Origin: Desulfovibrio sp.
Lineage (GTDB): Bacteria; Desulfobacterota; Desulfovibrionia; Desulfovibrionales; Desulfovibrionaceae
Length of the DNA: 64,000 nt
Direction of reading: 5' to 3'
Assembly: GCA_031287575.1 (NCBI GenBank)
Contig: JAITSV010000059.1
Span: 44,807-108,806 of the forward strand
Shown: positions 26,413 through 35,150 of the stretch, in pieces
How the letters are laid out: every line of letters begins with the position of its first letter
How positions within the stretch are numbered: position 1 is the stretch's first letter
Translations under genes and position numbers: made by a program
The notes under the pieces: generated by a model
What the model saw: only the letters and a program-made list of their open reading frames with translations
Databases searched by the model: none
Told to the model about the DNA's origin: nothing

Positions 26413-27680
26413 CACGCGGCCCCGGCCTTGCGGGGGATTTCAGGCACGGACACGGACAGGGACGCGGACGGGGATTCCGGGGCGGAACCGGCTGCGGCGT
26501 CAGGCACGGAACCGGCTGTGGCCTTGGGCGCGGCACTGTTCCTGTCTTCAACTCCATCGGGGTCGTCCTGTTCCTCCGGCTCGCCCGTCTGCACCGGCAT
26601 GGCCAGCATGGCGGGCAAAAGCTGCCCGTCGCGCGGCAGGTCCACGGTCAGGGAATTGCCGATCACCGCGTCCCACAGTTCCGGCGACAGGCCGTCGCCG
26701 GGGCTTTTCACGGTCAGGTCGTCCGGGGCCAGCACGGTGCCCGCCGCCAGGTCGCGCGCGGCCACCAGGCTTTTGCGCAGCTTCACGGCCATGGCCGCCT
26801 CGTGCGGGGTGACGCGCTTTTCGGTCACGGTCATGGCCCGTTCCACCTCGCGGATCATCCGGACCATGAGGGCCAGGTCGTCCGGTTCCAGCGAGGCCTG
26901 ATGGTCGGTGCCGCGCTGGGCGCGGTCGAGGGTGAAGTGGCGCTCCACCAGGCACGCCCCGCGCGCCACGGCGGCCACGCTGGGGCCGATGCCCCGCTCG
27001 TGGCCGGAATAGCCCACGGGCAGGCCGTAACGCTGGGCCAGCTGGTCCACCACCGGCAGGGCGATGTCCGCCTCGTCGCAGGGGTAGCTGGAATTGCAGT
27101 GCAGCACCACCACGCCGCCCCGCCCGGCGGAAAGCTCGGCCACGGCCCGGTCCACCTGGGCAAGGGTGCTCATGCCCGTGGACAGCACCACAGGCAGCCC
27201 CAGCGCGGCCACCCGGCGCAGCATGGGCACGTTGACCACGTCGGCGGAGCAGACCTTCAGCAGTTCCACCTTCAGGTCGGCCAGCACGGCAAGGCTGGGC
27301 GCGTCCCAGGCCGAGGCGAAAAAGACCATGCCCAGCGATTCGGCCAGTTGCTTCAGTTCCGCGAACTGGGCGGCGGAAAGTTCCAGCGCGTCGCGGTGTT
27401 CACCGTAGGTGGCCCCGAAGCTGTTGGGGCCGCCGTACGCGGCTTGCGCGCCCTCGGTGGTGAGCAGGGCGGAGGTGTCGCGCTTCTGGAACTTCACGGC
27501 GTCCGCCCCGGCGCGGGCGGCCTCGCGCACCATGCTCCGGGCCGTGGCCATGTCGCCCTGGTGGTTGTTGCCCACCTCGGCCACGACGAAGCACGGGCAG
27601 CCATGGCCGATGCGCCTGCCGGAGGCCAGGGTGATGCAGGGGGCGGCGGGGCCGCCCGGAATGTTGGCGGGTGCGTTCAT
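26412..27680 (-). CDS. neuB: NeuB-family nonulosonic acid synthase
   Basis: This 422-residue protein is a PEP-dependent sialic/legionaminic/pseudaminic acid synthase. It shows CFVVAEVGNNHQGDMATARSM, AGADAVKFQKRD, LLKVCSADVVNVPML, LSTGMSTLAQVDRAV, and ERHFTLDRAQRGTDHQASLEP, followed by a C-terminal SAF (antifreeze-like) domain (KSLVAARDLAAGTVLAPDDLTVKSPG). The reaction joins PEP to a six-carbon amino sugar. The last 50 or so residues are a low-complexity acidic/Ala tail not found in the family. Which nonulosonate it makes cannot be fixed; the LegB-like dehydratase in the same cluster favours a legionaminate-like product. Confidence 0.88.
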   Translation of the reverse strand: MNAPANIPGGPAAPCITLASGRRIGHGCPCFVVAEVGNNHQGDMATARSMVREAARAGADAVKFQKRDTSALLTTEGAQAAYGGPNSFGATYGEHRDALELSAAQFAELKQLAESLGMVFFASAWDAPSLAVLADLKVELLKVCSADVVNVPMLRRVAALGLPVVLSTGMSTLAQVDRAVAELSAGRGGVVVLHCNSSYPCDEADIALPVVDQLAQRYGLPVGYSGHERGIGPSVAAVARGACLVERHFTLDRAQRGTDHQASLEPDDLALMVRMIREVERAMTVTEKRVTPHEAAMAVKLRKSLVAARDLAAGTVLAPDDLTVKSPGDGLSPELWDAVIGNSLTVDLPRDGQLLPAMLAMPVQTGEPEEQDDPDGVEDRNSAAPKATAGSVPDAAAGSAPESPSASLSVSVPEIPRKAGAA

Positions 27681-28372
27681 AACAGCACGACGACCTCCCG
27701 CGCCGATTCGGGCATGCCGGGCATGGCCAGCAGCTGTTGCTGGATGGCGCGCTGGTGCGCGAACGAGGACACCACCACCGCATCCACGGCCAGTTGGCCG
27801 GGTGCGGCCAGCAGGGCCGCCGGGGGCTGCACGGTGTGCCCGTGGAAGGGGGTGCCGTGCTTGGCGGCGTCGTTGTCCACCACCAGGGTCACTTCGAAGG
27901 AGGTGCCTTCCAGCGCCGCCAGCACCACTTCGCCCGTTTCGGCGGCGCCGAAGAGGGCAATCCGCAACGGGGTGGCGTGCGGTCCGGGCTGCGCCCCGGG
28001 CTCCCGAACGTCCGCCGTGCCTGGCGCGGCACGCCGTTTCGCCAGCGGTTCCAGGCGCCGCCGCACCAGTTCCTTGATGGAGGCGAACCCGCGCACCATC
28101 TCGGCGCAGTACTGCTCCATCATGTTGCGTCGGGCTTCCTGCCCCTTGTCGGTAAGCCGGTAGGCAAAGCTCTTGCGGTTCACCGGGGCGAACTGGACCA
28201 TGCCCTCGCGGTGCAGTTCCGCCAGGTACTGGTTGACCATGGCGCTGCTGGTGCGGCTGAACCGGGCCAGCTGGGTCTGGCTGAGCCGTTCGTTCTCGGT
28301 CAGCGCCTGCACCACGGACAGCAGGCGCAGTTTCTTGGACGGACGGATGTAGTCCTTGCCCTGGAAGAACAT
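27677..28372 (-). CDS. Winged-helix regulator with C-terminal nucleotide-binding-like domain
   Basis: This 231-residue protein begins MFFQGKDYIRPSKKLRLLSVVQAL at ATG 28372. Residues about 10-80 form a MarR/ArsR-like winged helix (LSQTQLARFSRTSSAMVNQYLAELHREGMVQ). The C-terminal part has a Rossmann-like start (LRIALFGAAETGEVVLAALEG, then LVVDNDAAKHGTPFHG). I recall such fusions as first genes of polysaccharide operons, where the C-terminal domain may sense a sugar nucleotide. Its start follows a clear promoter by about 40 bp and its stop overlaps the neuB start (ATGA). It is thus the likely cluster regulator, perhaps autoregulated. Confidence 0.82.
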   Translation of the reverse strand: MFFQGKDYIRPSKKLRLLSVVQALTENERLSQTQLARFSRTSSAMVNQYLAELHREGMVQFAPVNRKSFAYRLTDKGQEARRNMMEQYCAEMVRGFASIKELVRRRLEPLAKRRAAPGTADVREPGAQPGPHATPLRIALFGAAETGEVVLAALEGTSFEVTLVVDNDAAKHGTPFHGHTVQPPAALLAAPGQLAVDAVVVSSFAHQRAIQQQLLAMPGMPESAREVVVLL

Positions 28373-28811
28373 GAGGCCCCCGAAAAATCGTTCAGTATGT
28401 TTATGATCGATTTTGGCAGGCGCGGGGGGATGTGTCAAGCACGGTGCGGAAAATTCATGGCTGGCGGGGGTTGGCGGGGAATGGGCCATGTCCGCGAGGG
28501 GTTGCGTCGGGGCGGAGTTGCGCTGGGCGGGGCATGCAGGGCAGGGGCGGAAGGAAGGGATGCCGTCACCGTGCCGCCCCGGAGTTGTGGCAACACGGAC
28601 GTGCTCGCGGAAGACCGGGCGTGCGGAGGTGGCCCGCGCGAATGCTTGCAGCGGTTACCCTTGACGCATGGCGGCTTCCGGGGCAGTGCTCATGAACGCG
28701 CGGCGCAGGGGCATGGCCCCGCTCGGGGGAGTTCAGGCCGCCGCGCGAGACACCACGGACGCACGAACATTCGGGGCATGCCACGCGCCAGGGCATGTTG
28801 CAGGAGCATCA
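28373..28811. other. Divergent intergenic region between the glycan operon and the PilZ gene
   Basis: These 439 bases hold the minus-strand promoter for the regulator gene, listed separately. For the plus-strand PilZ gene I could not place a convincing promoter. No coding sequence is supported. Confidence 0.55.
28410..28438 (-). promoter_or_regulatory. Sigma-70-type promoter of the glycan operon
   Basis: On the minus strand a perfect -35 TTGACA (28433-28438) is followed by a 17-base spacer and a -10 CAAAAT (28410-28415, four of six). Transcription would begin near 28403, about 30 bases before the regulator's ATG. An imperfect inverted repeat, CGAAAAATCG (28381-28390) and CGATTTTGG (28408-28416), overlaps the -10 region and start site and could be the operator of the winged-helix protein. 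Confidence 0.65.
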
Positions 28812-29780
28812 ATGGCATTGTTCGGCAAGAAGGACGAGGAACACACGGCGAATCTGGTGTTCCAGCAACTGCGCCTTGCGGCGGACCGCCGGGCGCGGTT
28901 CTACGTGGTGGTGCGCACCCGCGACGGCAAGCAGCATTCGCTGCCGGGGCTCATCGATTCGTACGAAGGCCCCACCCTGCTCATCGACATGTCCACCGGG
29001 GTGCGGCTTTCCTCGGCGTGGAAGGGCCAGACGGTGGAATGCTACTTCCGCATCGTGGCCATGGCCCCCCAGCGCACGGAACAGCATTTCATGTTCGCCT
29101 CGCGCATTCTCGACATCCGCGCCCTGTCCACCGGGCTCATCGTGGAGCTGCAAAAGCCCGCCGCCATCGAATCTGGCCAGCGCCGCCGCAGCGTGCGGGT
29201 GCGCCCGGTGCCGGAACTGGTGGGCCTGCTGGATGTGCGCCGCGACCAGTCGCCCGACGACGGCCCGCTGTCCCTGGCCGCGCTGGACGGTTACCAGCGC
29301 ATCATCGGGGTGGCCGCCCAGAACCCGCTGGAGGGCGAGGCGCCAACGGTTACCGTGGCCCCAGCATCAGCCGCCGACCAGGCCGCCGTGCCCGCATCCA
29401 GCCCGGCCAGCGATCCGCAGCCCGGTCTCGTGGACGTCTCCGCCGGGGGGCTGCGCGCCTGCATCGCCCCCCGCGCGGGCGAAGGCGGCGAAAAGGGGCC
29501 GCTGTCGCGCGGCGACAAGGTGCTGCTGCGCGCCATCCTGCACTGGCCCGGCGGCGCGCATCAGCCCCTGGACGTGCTGCTGAAGGCGGAGGTTTCCACC
29601 CGCATGCACACGGGCAGCGTGGCTGGCGGGGTGGACGTGGGCGTGGAGTTTCTGTGCGACGGCAAGATCGACGCCGACGGCACGGTGACCTGGGTGCCCG
29701 TGCGCGACGGGGTGTACCGCATCGCCCAGTGGGTGAATGCCGTGTACATGGAGTACATGCGCAAGGTGCGCTCCCAGTAG
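28812..29780 (+). CDS. PilZ-domain protein (YcgR-like architecture)
   Basis: This 322-residue protein has an N-terminal beta-domain (residues about 15-115) like the YcgR-N flagellar-brake domain and then a PilZ domain. The c-di-GMP motif appears as QRRRSVRVRP (RxxxR) near residue 120, and the second motif as DVSAGGLRA (DxSxxG) near 215. About 90 residues rich in Ala/Pro separate the two motifs, longer than usual. PilZ proteins bind c-di-GMP and slow flagella or alter surface attachment. The ATG at 28812 has AGGAG seven bases upstream. It stands alone between a minus-strand operon and the peptide transporter. Confidence 0.82.
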   Translation: MALFGKKDEEHTANLVFQQLRLAADRRARFYVVVRTRDGKQHSLPGLIDSYEGPTLLIDMSTGVRLSSAWKGQTVECYFRIVAMAPQRTEQHFMFASRILDIRALSTGLIVELQKPAAIESGQRRRSVRVRPVPELVGLLDVRRDQSPDDGPLSLAALDGYQRIIGVAAQNPLEGEAPTVTVAPASAADQAAVPASSPASDPQPGLVDVSAGGLRACIAPRAGEGGEKGPLSRGDKVLLRAILHWPGGAHQPLDVLLKAEVSTRMHTGSVAGGVDVGVEFLCDGKIDADGTVTWVPVRDGVYRIAQWVNAVYMEYMRKVRSQ

Positions 29781-29842
29781 GGTTTTCACATCGTCTTTGC
29801 GCCCGCTGGCAGACGTAGCCCCGTTCTTTCCCCGCCAGATCC

Positions 29843-29883
29843 GCAACGACCGCCGCACCCGTGCAGGGCGCGGCGGTCGTTGC
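29843..29883 (+). terminator. Hairpin after the PilZ gene
   Basis: A perfect 14-bp stem, GCAACGACCGCCGC (29843-29856) with its complement at 29870-29883, stands 60 bases after the stop. There is no long T-run, so termination may be partial. Confidence 0.65.
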
Positions 29884-29956
29884 ATGTTCCGGCTACAGGC
29901 TGATTTCACGGTACATTTCCGTAGTGTGATTTAACAATATTCGCACTGCGCGCGGC

Positions 29957-29985
29957 TTGACGCACCTGCCGCCGGATGGTCTACA
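29957..29985 (+). promoter_or_regulatory. Candidate promoter of the peptide transporter operon
   Basis: TTGACG (29957-29962), a 17-base spacer and TCTACA (29980-29985) form a sigma-70-like pair about 120 bases before the substrate-binding protein gene. The -10 match is only three of six. Apart from this and the hairpin before it, the 29781-30102 gap has no supported feature. Confidence 0.4.
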
Positions 29986-30102
29986 GGACTGTCGGTCCCA
30001 TTGCATCGGACAACGCGTCGGCTGCGCCGGACGTACGGCCACGGGACGAGCCGTGCCCGGCCAGCGGGGCGTCATTGTAGCAACAACCGCTGGAGGTACT
30101 GG

Positions 30103-31665
30103 ATGAAACGGACTCTCGTACTGCTTCTGATGATGTTGGCGGCCGTGCTGGCGTTCGGCCCCAAGGCCGAAGCCGCCGAAGGCAAGACCTTCCGCGTCGG
30201 CATCTCGTCCGACCCTGAATCGCTCGATCCGCACATGCAGCTTTCCGGGCCCATGCTGGCCTACTCGCACTGGGTGTTCGATCCCCTGGTGCGCTGGACC
30301 CAGGACATGAAGTTCGAACCGCGCCTGGCCGAAAAGTGGGAACAGGTGAACCCCACCACCATGCGCTTCCACCTGCGCAAGGGCGTCAAGTTCCACAGCG
30401 GCAACCCGCTCACCGCCGCCGACGTGGCCTGGACCATCAAGCGCCTGAAGGAATCCCCGGACTTCAAGGGCCTGTACGTCAAGTTCGCCGAGCCCAAGGT
30501 GGTGGACGACAGCACCATCGACATCATCACCACCGAGCCCTACGGCCTGGTGATGAACCTGGCCACCTACATTTTCCCCATGGACTCCAAGTTCTACTCC
30601 GGCACCGACGCCGCTGGCCAGCCCAAGGGCGCCGTGGTGAAGAACGGCCCCTCGTTCGCCAACGAGAACGCCTCGGGCACCGGCCCGTTCATGGTGGCCC
30701 AGCGTGAACACGGCGTGAAGCTGGTGCTGAAGGCCAACCCCAACTACTGGGGCAAGCACGGCAACGTCGACACCATCGAGCTTACCCCCATCAAGAACGA
30801 AGCCACCCGCGTGGCCGCCATCCTGAAGGGCGACGTGGACTTCATCACCCCCGTGCCCGTGCAGGACTACGACCAGCTGGCCAAGAACCCCGACGTCGAG
30901 CTGATCACCATGGCCAGCACCCGCATCATCACCTTCCAGCTGAACGGCAAGCGCAACCCCGCCCTGGCCAACCCCAAGGTGCGTGAGGCCATCATCGCCG
31001 CCACCGACCATGCGGGCATCGTGGCCAAGATCATGAAGGGCTACACCGTGGTCACCCAGCAGCAGGCGCCCAAGGGCTACCCCGGCTACATCGCCGACCT
31101 GAAGCCGCGCTTCGACCTGGCCAAGGCCCAGAAGCTGATGAAGGAAGCGGGCTACGAGAAGGGTCTGGAACTGACCATGATCGCGCCCAACAACCGCTAC
31201 GTGAACGACGAAAAGGTGGCCCAGGCCTTCGTTTCCATGATGGCCAAGATCGGCATCAAGGTGAACCTGAAGACCATGCCCAAGGCCCAGTACTGGGATG
31301 AGTACGACGCCCAGGTGGCCGACATCCAGATGATCGGCTGGCACCCGGATACCGAAGATACCGCCAACTACGGCGAGTACCTGCTGATGTGCATCAACAA
31401 GGACACCGGCATGGGCCAGTACAACAGCGGCAACTACTGCAACAAGAAGTACGACGCGCTGATCGAGGAAGCCAACCGCACCACCGATCTCAAGAAGCGT
31501 GACGCCCTGCTGCAGGAATCCGAGAAGCTGGCCTACGACGAGGCCGCCTTCGTGCCGCTGCACATGGAACCGCTGTCGTGGGCTGCCCGCAAGACGGTGA
31601 AGAACGCGAAAGCGATCATCAACGTGCAGGACTTCCCCTACTTCGGCGACGTGGTGATGCAGTAA
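30103..31665 (+). CDS. Peptide ABC transporter substrate-binding protein (family 5)
   Basis: This 520-residue protein begins with a signal peptide (MKRTLVLLLMMLAAVLAFG..., cut near AEAAEG). It continues with the family 5 pattern FRVGISSDPESLDPHM and RFHLRKGVKFHSGNPLTAADVAWTIKRL. Proteins of this family capture di- and oligopeptides, or sometimes nickel or heme, in the periplasm. GGAGG stands seven bases before the ATG. It heads a complete five-gene Dpp/Opp set; a hairpin and a 567-bp gap separate it from the permeases, which may allow excess production of this component. Confidence 0.92.
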   Translation: MKRTLVLLLMMLAAVLAFGPKAEAAEGKTFRVGISSDPESLDPHMQLSGPMLAYSHWVFDPLVRWTQDMKFEPRLAEKWEQVNPTTMRFHLRKGVKFHSGNPLTAADVAWTIKRLKESPDFKGLYVKFAEPKVVDDSTIDIITTEPYGLVMNLATYIFPMDSKFYSGTDAAGQPKGAVVKNGPSFANENASGTGPFMVAQREHGVKLVLKANPNYWGKHGNVDTIELTPIKNEATRVAAILKGDVDFITPVPVQDYDQLAKNPDVELITMASTRIITFQLNGKRNPALANPKVREAIIAATDHAGIVAKIMKGYTVVTQQQAPKGYPGYIADLKPRFDLAKAQKLMKEAGYEKGLELTMIAPNNRYVNDEKVAQAFVSMMAKIGIKVNLKTMPKAQYWDEYDAQVADIQMIGWHPDTEDTANYGEYLLMCINKDTGMGQYNSGNYCNKKYDALIEEANRTTDLKKRDALLQESEKLAYDEAAFVPLHMEPLSWAARKTVKNAKAIINVQDFPYFGDVVMQ

Positions 31666-32232
31666 CAATGAATGGGCGCGGTGGGTTGCAAGCCTCCCGC
31701 GCCTTTTCGACGGTTTCGTGAAGGCGGGCGGGCAGGGGAACACCCCTTGCCTGCCCCGCCGAAATTTTGTAGCCCACCGGGCGGGGATCACCCCGTTACC
31801 GACGCGCGGCATTCCGCCGCCCCCCGCATTCCGGCGTTGTGTCGGGCTCTTGGCCAGGCTATGCCGGACGCGCGGCGGGCGTTCCCCGCAGGCTCACCGG
31901 AGCACGGTGCGCCGTTCGAGGCCGGGTTGCGGACAACGCCGCGCACGCCGTTTCGCGCCTTCGCGCTTTCGTGGCCGCAGCACGCGGACCCGCCGTCCCT
32001 GATCCGCAGGGCGCCATGGGGCATACCCTGGCCGGGACGTTCGCACGCATCAGGCCGCCGCGCGCGGGCGCTGCCGCCGTCAGCCGCCCCAGTCCCCCGT
32101 CATGCGGGACCCGCATTGTGCGGGAACCTGCATCGTGCGGAGGCCCGCACCGGATGGGGGCCATGCGGTACAAGACGCGCGGCCAGCGGCACCGCGGCAA
32201 CCAGCAACGCCGTTACCGGCAACGAGACGCAC
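31666..32232. other. 567-bp gap between binding protein and permease genes
   Basis: Apart from the attenuator-like hairpin at 31675-31707, listed separately, I see a small stem CCCGCA-ttg-TGCGGG (32110-32124). Frames across the gap have the composition of noncoding GC-rich DNA. The permease start at 32233 is set by similarity. Confidence 0.5.
31675..31707 (+). terminator. Attenuator-type hairpin after the binding-protein gene
   Basis: GGCGCGG (31675-31681) pairs with CCGCGCC (31697-31703), with further weaker pairing inside and TTTT directly after. It is a rho-independent-type terminator between the first and second genes of the transporter set, so it likely lowers expression of the permease and ATPase genes relative to the binding protein. 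Confidence 0.65.
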
Positions 32233-33210
32233 ATGTTCGCATTCATCATCCGCAGGGTGGCGCAAGCCCTGCTGGTCATGTTCATCATCAGCTTCATCGG
32301 GTTCGCCATCAAGCAGTCCGTCGGCGACCCCACGCGCGAGATGGTGGGCGTGTCCGTATCCGTCAAGGAACGCGAGGCCCTGCGCGAAAAGCTGGGGCTG
32401 AACGACCCGTACCTGGTCCAGTGGGCGCGCTTTACCAAGAACGCCGTGCAGGGCGACCTGGGCACCTCGTACTTCTACCGCAAGCCCGCGCTGGACGTGA
32501 TCCTGGCCAAAGCCCCGGCCACGCTGGAACTGGTATTCGTGGCCCAGTGCATCATCGTGCTGATCTCCGTGCCGGTGGGCGTGTATTCCGCCTGCCGCCC
32601 GCGTTCGGTGCTGTCGCGCCTGTTCATGGGCATCAGCATCGTGGGGGTTTCGGTGCCGGTGTTCCTGACGGCCATCTTCATGATCTACATCTTCTCGGTG
32701 CACCTTGGCTGGCTGCCCTCGTTCGGGCGCGGCAACCCGGTGGAGATATTCCCGGGCTGGACGTCGGTGCTGACCACCTGGTCCAACTTCAAGCACATCA
32801 TCCTGCCGTCCATCGCCCTGTCGTCCATCATGCTGCCGCTGTTCATCCGGCTGATCCGCGCCGAGATGAAGGAGGCGCTGGAAACCGAATACGTGAAATT
32901 CGCGCGGGCCAAGGGCCTGCCCGAATGGCGCGTGGTGATGGTGCACGCCTTCAAGAACACCCTTCTGCCGGTCATTACCGTGGGCGGCGTGCAGCTTGGC
33001 ATCATGATCGCCTTCACCATCCTGACCGAGACGGTGTTCCAGTGGCAGGGCATGGGCTTCATGTTCGTGGAGGCCGTGGAGCGCGCCGACACGGCGCTGC
33101 TGGTGGCCTACCTGATCTTTGTGGGGGCCATCTTCGTCACCGTGAACACGGTGGTGGACCTGATCTATGGTTTCGTGAATCCCATGGTCCGCATCGCGGG
33201 GAGGAAGTAA
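32233..33210 (+). CDS. Peptide ABC transporter permease, DppB/OppB type
   Basis: This 325-residue membrane protein has the DppB layout: MFAFIIRRVAQALLVMFIISF as first membrane segment, LGLNDPYLVQWARF, then several transmembrane helices and the EAA loop (EALETEYVKFARAKGLPEWRV) that contacts the ATPase. Its start is the ATG at 32233; upstream codons in frame lie in noncoding-like sequence. It pairs with the next permease, whose start is two bases beyond its stop. Confidence 0.93.
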   Translation: MFAFIIRRVAQALLVMFIISFIGFAIKQSVGDPTREMVGVSVSVKEREALREKLGLNDPYLVQWARFTKNAVQGDLGTSYFYRKPALDVILAKAPATLELVFVAQCIIVLISVPVGVYSACRPRSVLSRLFMGISIVGVSVPVFLTAIFMIYIFSVHLGWLPSFGRGNPVEIFPGWTSVLTTWSNFKHIILPSIALSSIMLPLFIRLIRAEMKEALETEYVKFARAKGLPEWRVVMVHAFKNTLLPVITVGGVQLGIMIAFTILTETVFQWQGMGFMFVEAVERADTALLVAYLIFVGAIFVTVNTVVDLIYGFVNPMVRIAGRK

Positions 33211-33211
33211 C

Positions 33212-34132
33212 ATGGCCGGTCTTCTGCAACGTTTCCGCCAGTCGTACTTCCTGTATTCCTTCCTGCGCGACCCGGTGGCGGTGACCAGCTTCGCCCTGTT
33301 CGTCATCCTGGCCGCATCGGCCCTGCTGGCCCCGGTCATTGCCCCGCACAACCCGTTCGACGGTGCCAACATCGACATCATGGACGCGGAAACGCCCCCC
33401 CTGTGGAAGGACGGCGGCAACCCAGAATTCCTGCTGGGCACCGACAACCAGGGGCGCGACCTGTTCTCGGCCATCCTGTACGGCATGCGCGTGTCGCTGC
33501 TGATCGGGGTGGGCGCCGTGGCCATGCAGGCGTGCATCGGCATCATGGTGGGGCTGCTTTCCGGCTACGGCAGCCGCAGGCTGGACAACATCCTGATGCG
33601 CATCGCCGACGTGCAGCTGTCGTTTTCGTCCTACATGGTGGCCATCTTCCTGGGGGCCATCGTGCAGATGACCTTTGGGGTGGGCCGCTACGAGCAGGTG
33701 GCCGTGCCCTTCCTGGTGCTGGTCATCGGCCTGGCGGAATGGCCCCAGTACGCGCGCACCGTGCGCGCATCGGTGCTGGCGGAGAAGAAGAAGGAATACG
33801 TGGAGGCGGCGCGGGTCATAGGGCTTCGGCCGTTCCGCATCATGTGGCGGCACATCCTGCCCAACACGCTCACCCCCGTGCTGGTCATCTCCACCGTGCA
33901 GGTGGCCAACGCCATCATGAGCGAGGCGGCGCTGTCGTTCCTGGGCCTGGGCATGCCGGTGACCAAGCCTTCGCTGGGCTCGCTGATCAAGTCGGGCTTC
34001 CAGTACTTCTTCAGCGGCAGTTGGTGGATCACGCTGTTTCCGGGCATGGTGCTGATCCTGCTGGTGCTGTCCATCAACCTGCTTGGCGACTGGCTGCGGG
34101 ACTTCCTGAATCCCAAGCTGTACAAGGACTAG
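33212..34132 (+). CDS. Peptide ABC transporter permease, DppC/OppC type
   Basis: This 306-residue membrane protein has the DppC layout: an N-terminal helix, the LLGTDNQGRDLFSAILYGMRVSLLIG segment seen in OppC (positions about 76-101), several helices, and the EAA loop (EAARVIGLRPFRIMWRHILPNT). It would form the translocation heterodimer with the DppB-type protein. GAGG precedes the ATG, and the ABC ATPase starts three bases after its stop. Confidence 0.93.
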   Translation: MAGLLQRFRQSYFLYSFLRDPVAVTSFALFVILAASALLAPVIAPHNPFDGANIDIMDAETPPLWKDGGNPEFLLGTDNQGRDLFSAILYGMRVSLLIGVGAVAMQACIGIMVGLLSGYGSRRLDNILMRIADVQLSFSSYMVAIFLGAIVQMTFGVGRYEQVAVPFLVLVIGLAEWPQYARTVRASVLAEKKKEYVEAARVIGLRPFRIMWRHILPNTLTPVLVISTVQVANAIMSEAALSFLGLGMPVTKPSLGSLIKSGFQYFFSGSWWITLFPGMVLILLVLSINLLGDWLRDFLNPKLYKD

Positions 34133-34135
34133 TCC

Positions 34136-35137
34136 ATGCAACCGCTGCTCGACGTATCCAACCTTACCGTCAAGTTCGCGCTGCGCGACACCGCGCTTAC
34201 CGCCGTCAACGACGTCTCGTTCACCCTGGCCAAGGGCGAGCGCCTGGGCCTCGTCGGTGAATCGGGCGCGGGCAAGTCCGTCACCGGCTTCTCCATCCTG
34301 AACCTGGTGTCCAAGCCCGGCTTCATCGCGGGCGGCTCCGTGCTGTTCGAGGGCAAGGACCTGACCAGGGCCAGCGCGGAAACCCTGCGCGATATCCGCG
34401 GCAACAGGATCAGCATGATCTTTCAGGACCCCATGATGACCCTGAACCCGGTGCTGACCGTGGGCACGCAGATGATCGAAACCATCCGCGCCCACAAGAA
34501 GGTGACCCGCAAGGAAGCCGAGGCCATTGCCCTGGACAAGCTGCGCAAGGTCTACATTCCTTCGCCGGAACGCCGCCTGGGCCAGTACCCGCACGAGTTT
34601 TCCGGCGGCATGCGCCAGCGCATCGTCATCGCCATCGCGCTGCTGACGTCCCCGTCGCTGATCATCGCCGACGAACCGACCACGGCGCTGGACGTGACCA
34701 TCCAGGCCGAGATCATGGACCTGCTGCTGGAGCTGTGTCAGTCGGAGGACATGGGCCTCATCCTGATCACCCACGACCTTGGCGTGGTCTCGCAGGTCAC
34801 CCAGAAGATCGCGGTGATGTACGCGGGCGGCATCGTGGAAATGGGCGACACCGCCAAGGTGGTGGGCGAGCCGCTGCACCCCTACACGCGGGGCCTGCTG
34901 GGAGCGCTGCCGCAGTGTGCGGACAAGGCCGACTGCGGCCTTGCGGATGTGGCCGCGCCCCGCGTGCGCCGCCGCCTGAACCAGATCCCCGGCAGCATGC
35001 CCAGCCTTTCCGACGTGCCGCGCGGCTGTCCGTTCAACAACCGCTGCGAACTGTGCGAAACCGTGTGCACCACCACCCGGCCGCTGCTGGAAAAGAAAAG
35101 CGACGGGCGGCTGGCTGCCTGCCACATGGTAGCCTAA
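34136..35137 (+). CDS. Peptide ABC transporter ATPase, DppD/OppD type
   Basis: This 333-residue ATPase has Walker A GESGAGKS, the signature FSGGMRQR, and Walker B LIIADEPTTALD followed by the switch His in LITHDLG. The C-terminal oligopeptide-transporter extension holds cysteines in GCPFNNRCELCETVC, the type that binds an iron-sulfur cluster in related proteins. It powers the permease pair together with the DppF-type ATPase downstream. Confidence 0.93.
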   Translation: MQPLLDVSNLTVKFALRDTALTAVNDVSFTLAKGERLGLVGESGAGKSVTGFSILNLVSKPGFIAGGSVLFEGKDLTRASAETLRDIRGNRISMIFQDPMMTLNPVLTVGTQMIETIRAHKKVTRKEAEAIALDKLRKVYIPSPERRLGQYPHEFSGGMRQRIVIAIALLTSPSLIIADEPTTALDVTIQAEIMDLLLELCQSEDMGLILITHDLGVVSQVTQKIAVMYAGGIVEMGDTAKVVGEPLHPYTRGLLGALPQCADKADCGLADVAAPRVRRRLNQIPGSMPSLSDVPRGCPFNNRCELCETVCTTTRPLLEKKSDGRLAACHMVA

Positions 35138-35150
35138 GGGGGGCACGGGA

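Noticed and set aside
29893..31812. A 639-codon minus-strand frame opposite the peptide-binding protein gene
   Set aside because: The plus strand has a signal peptide and family 5 motifs; the antisense frame is His/Val/Gly-rich without motifs.
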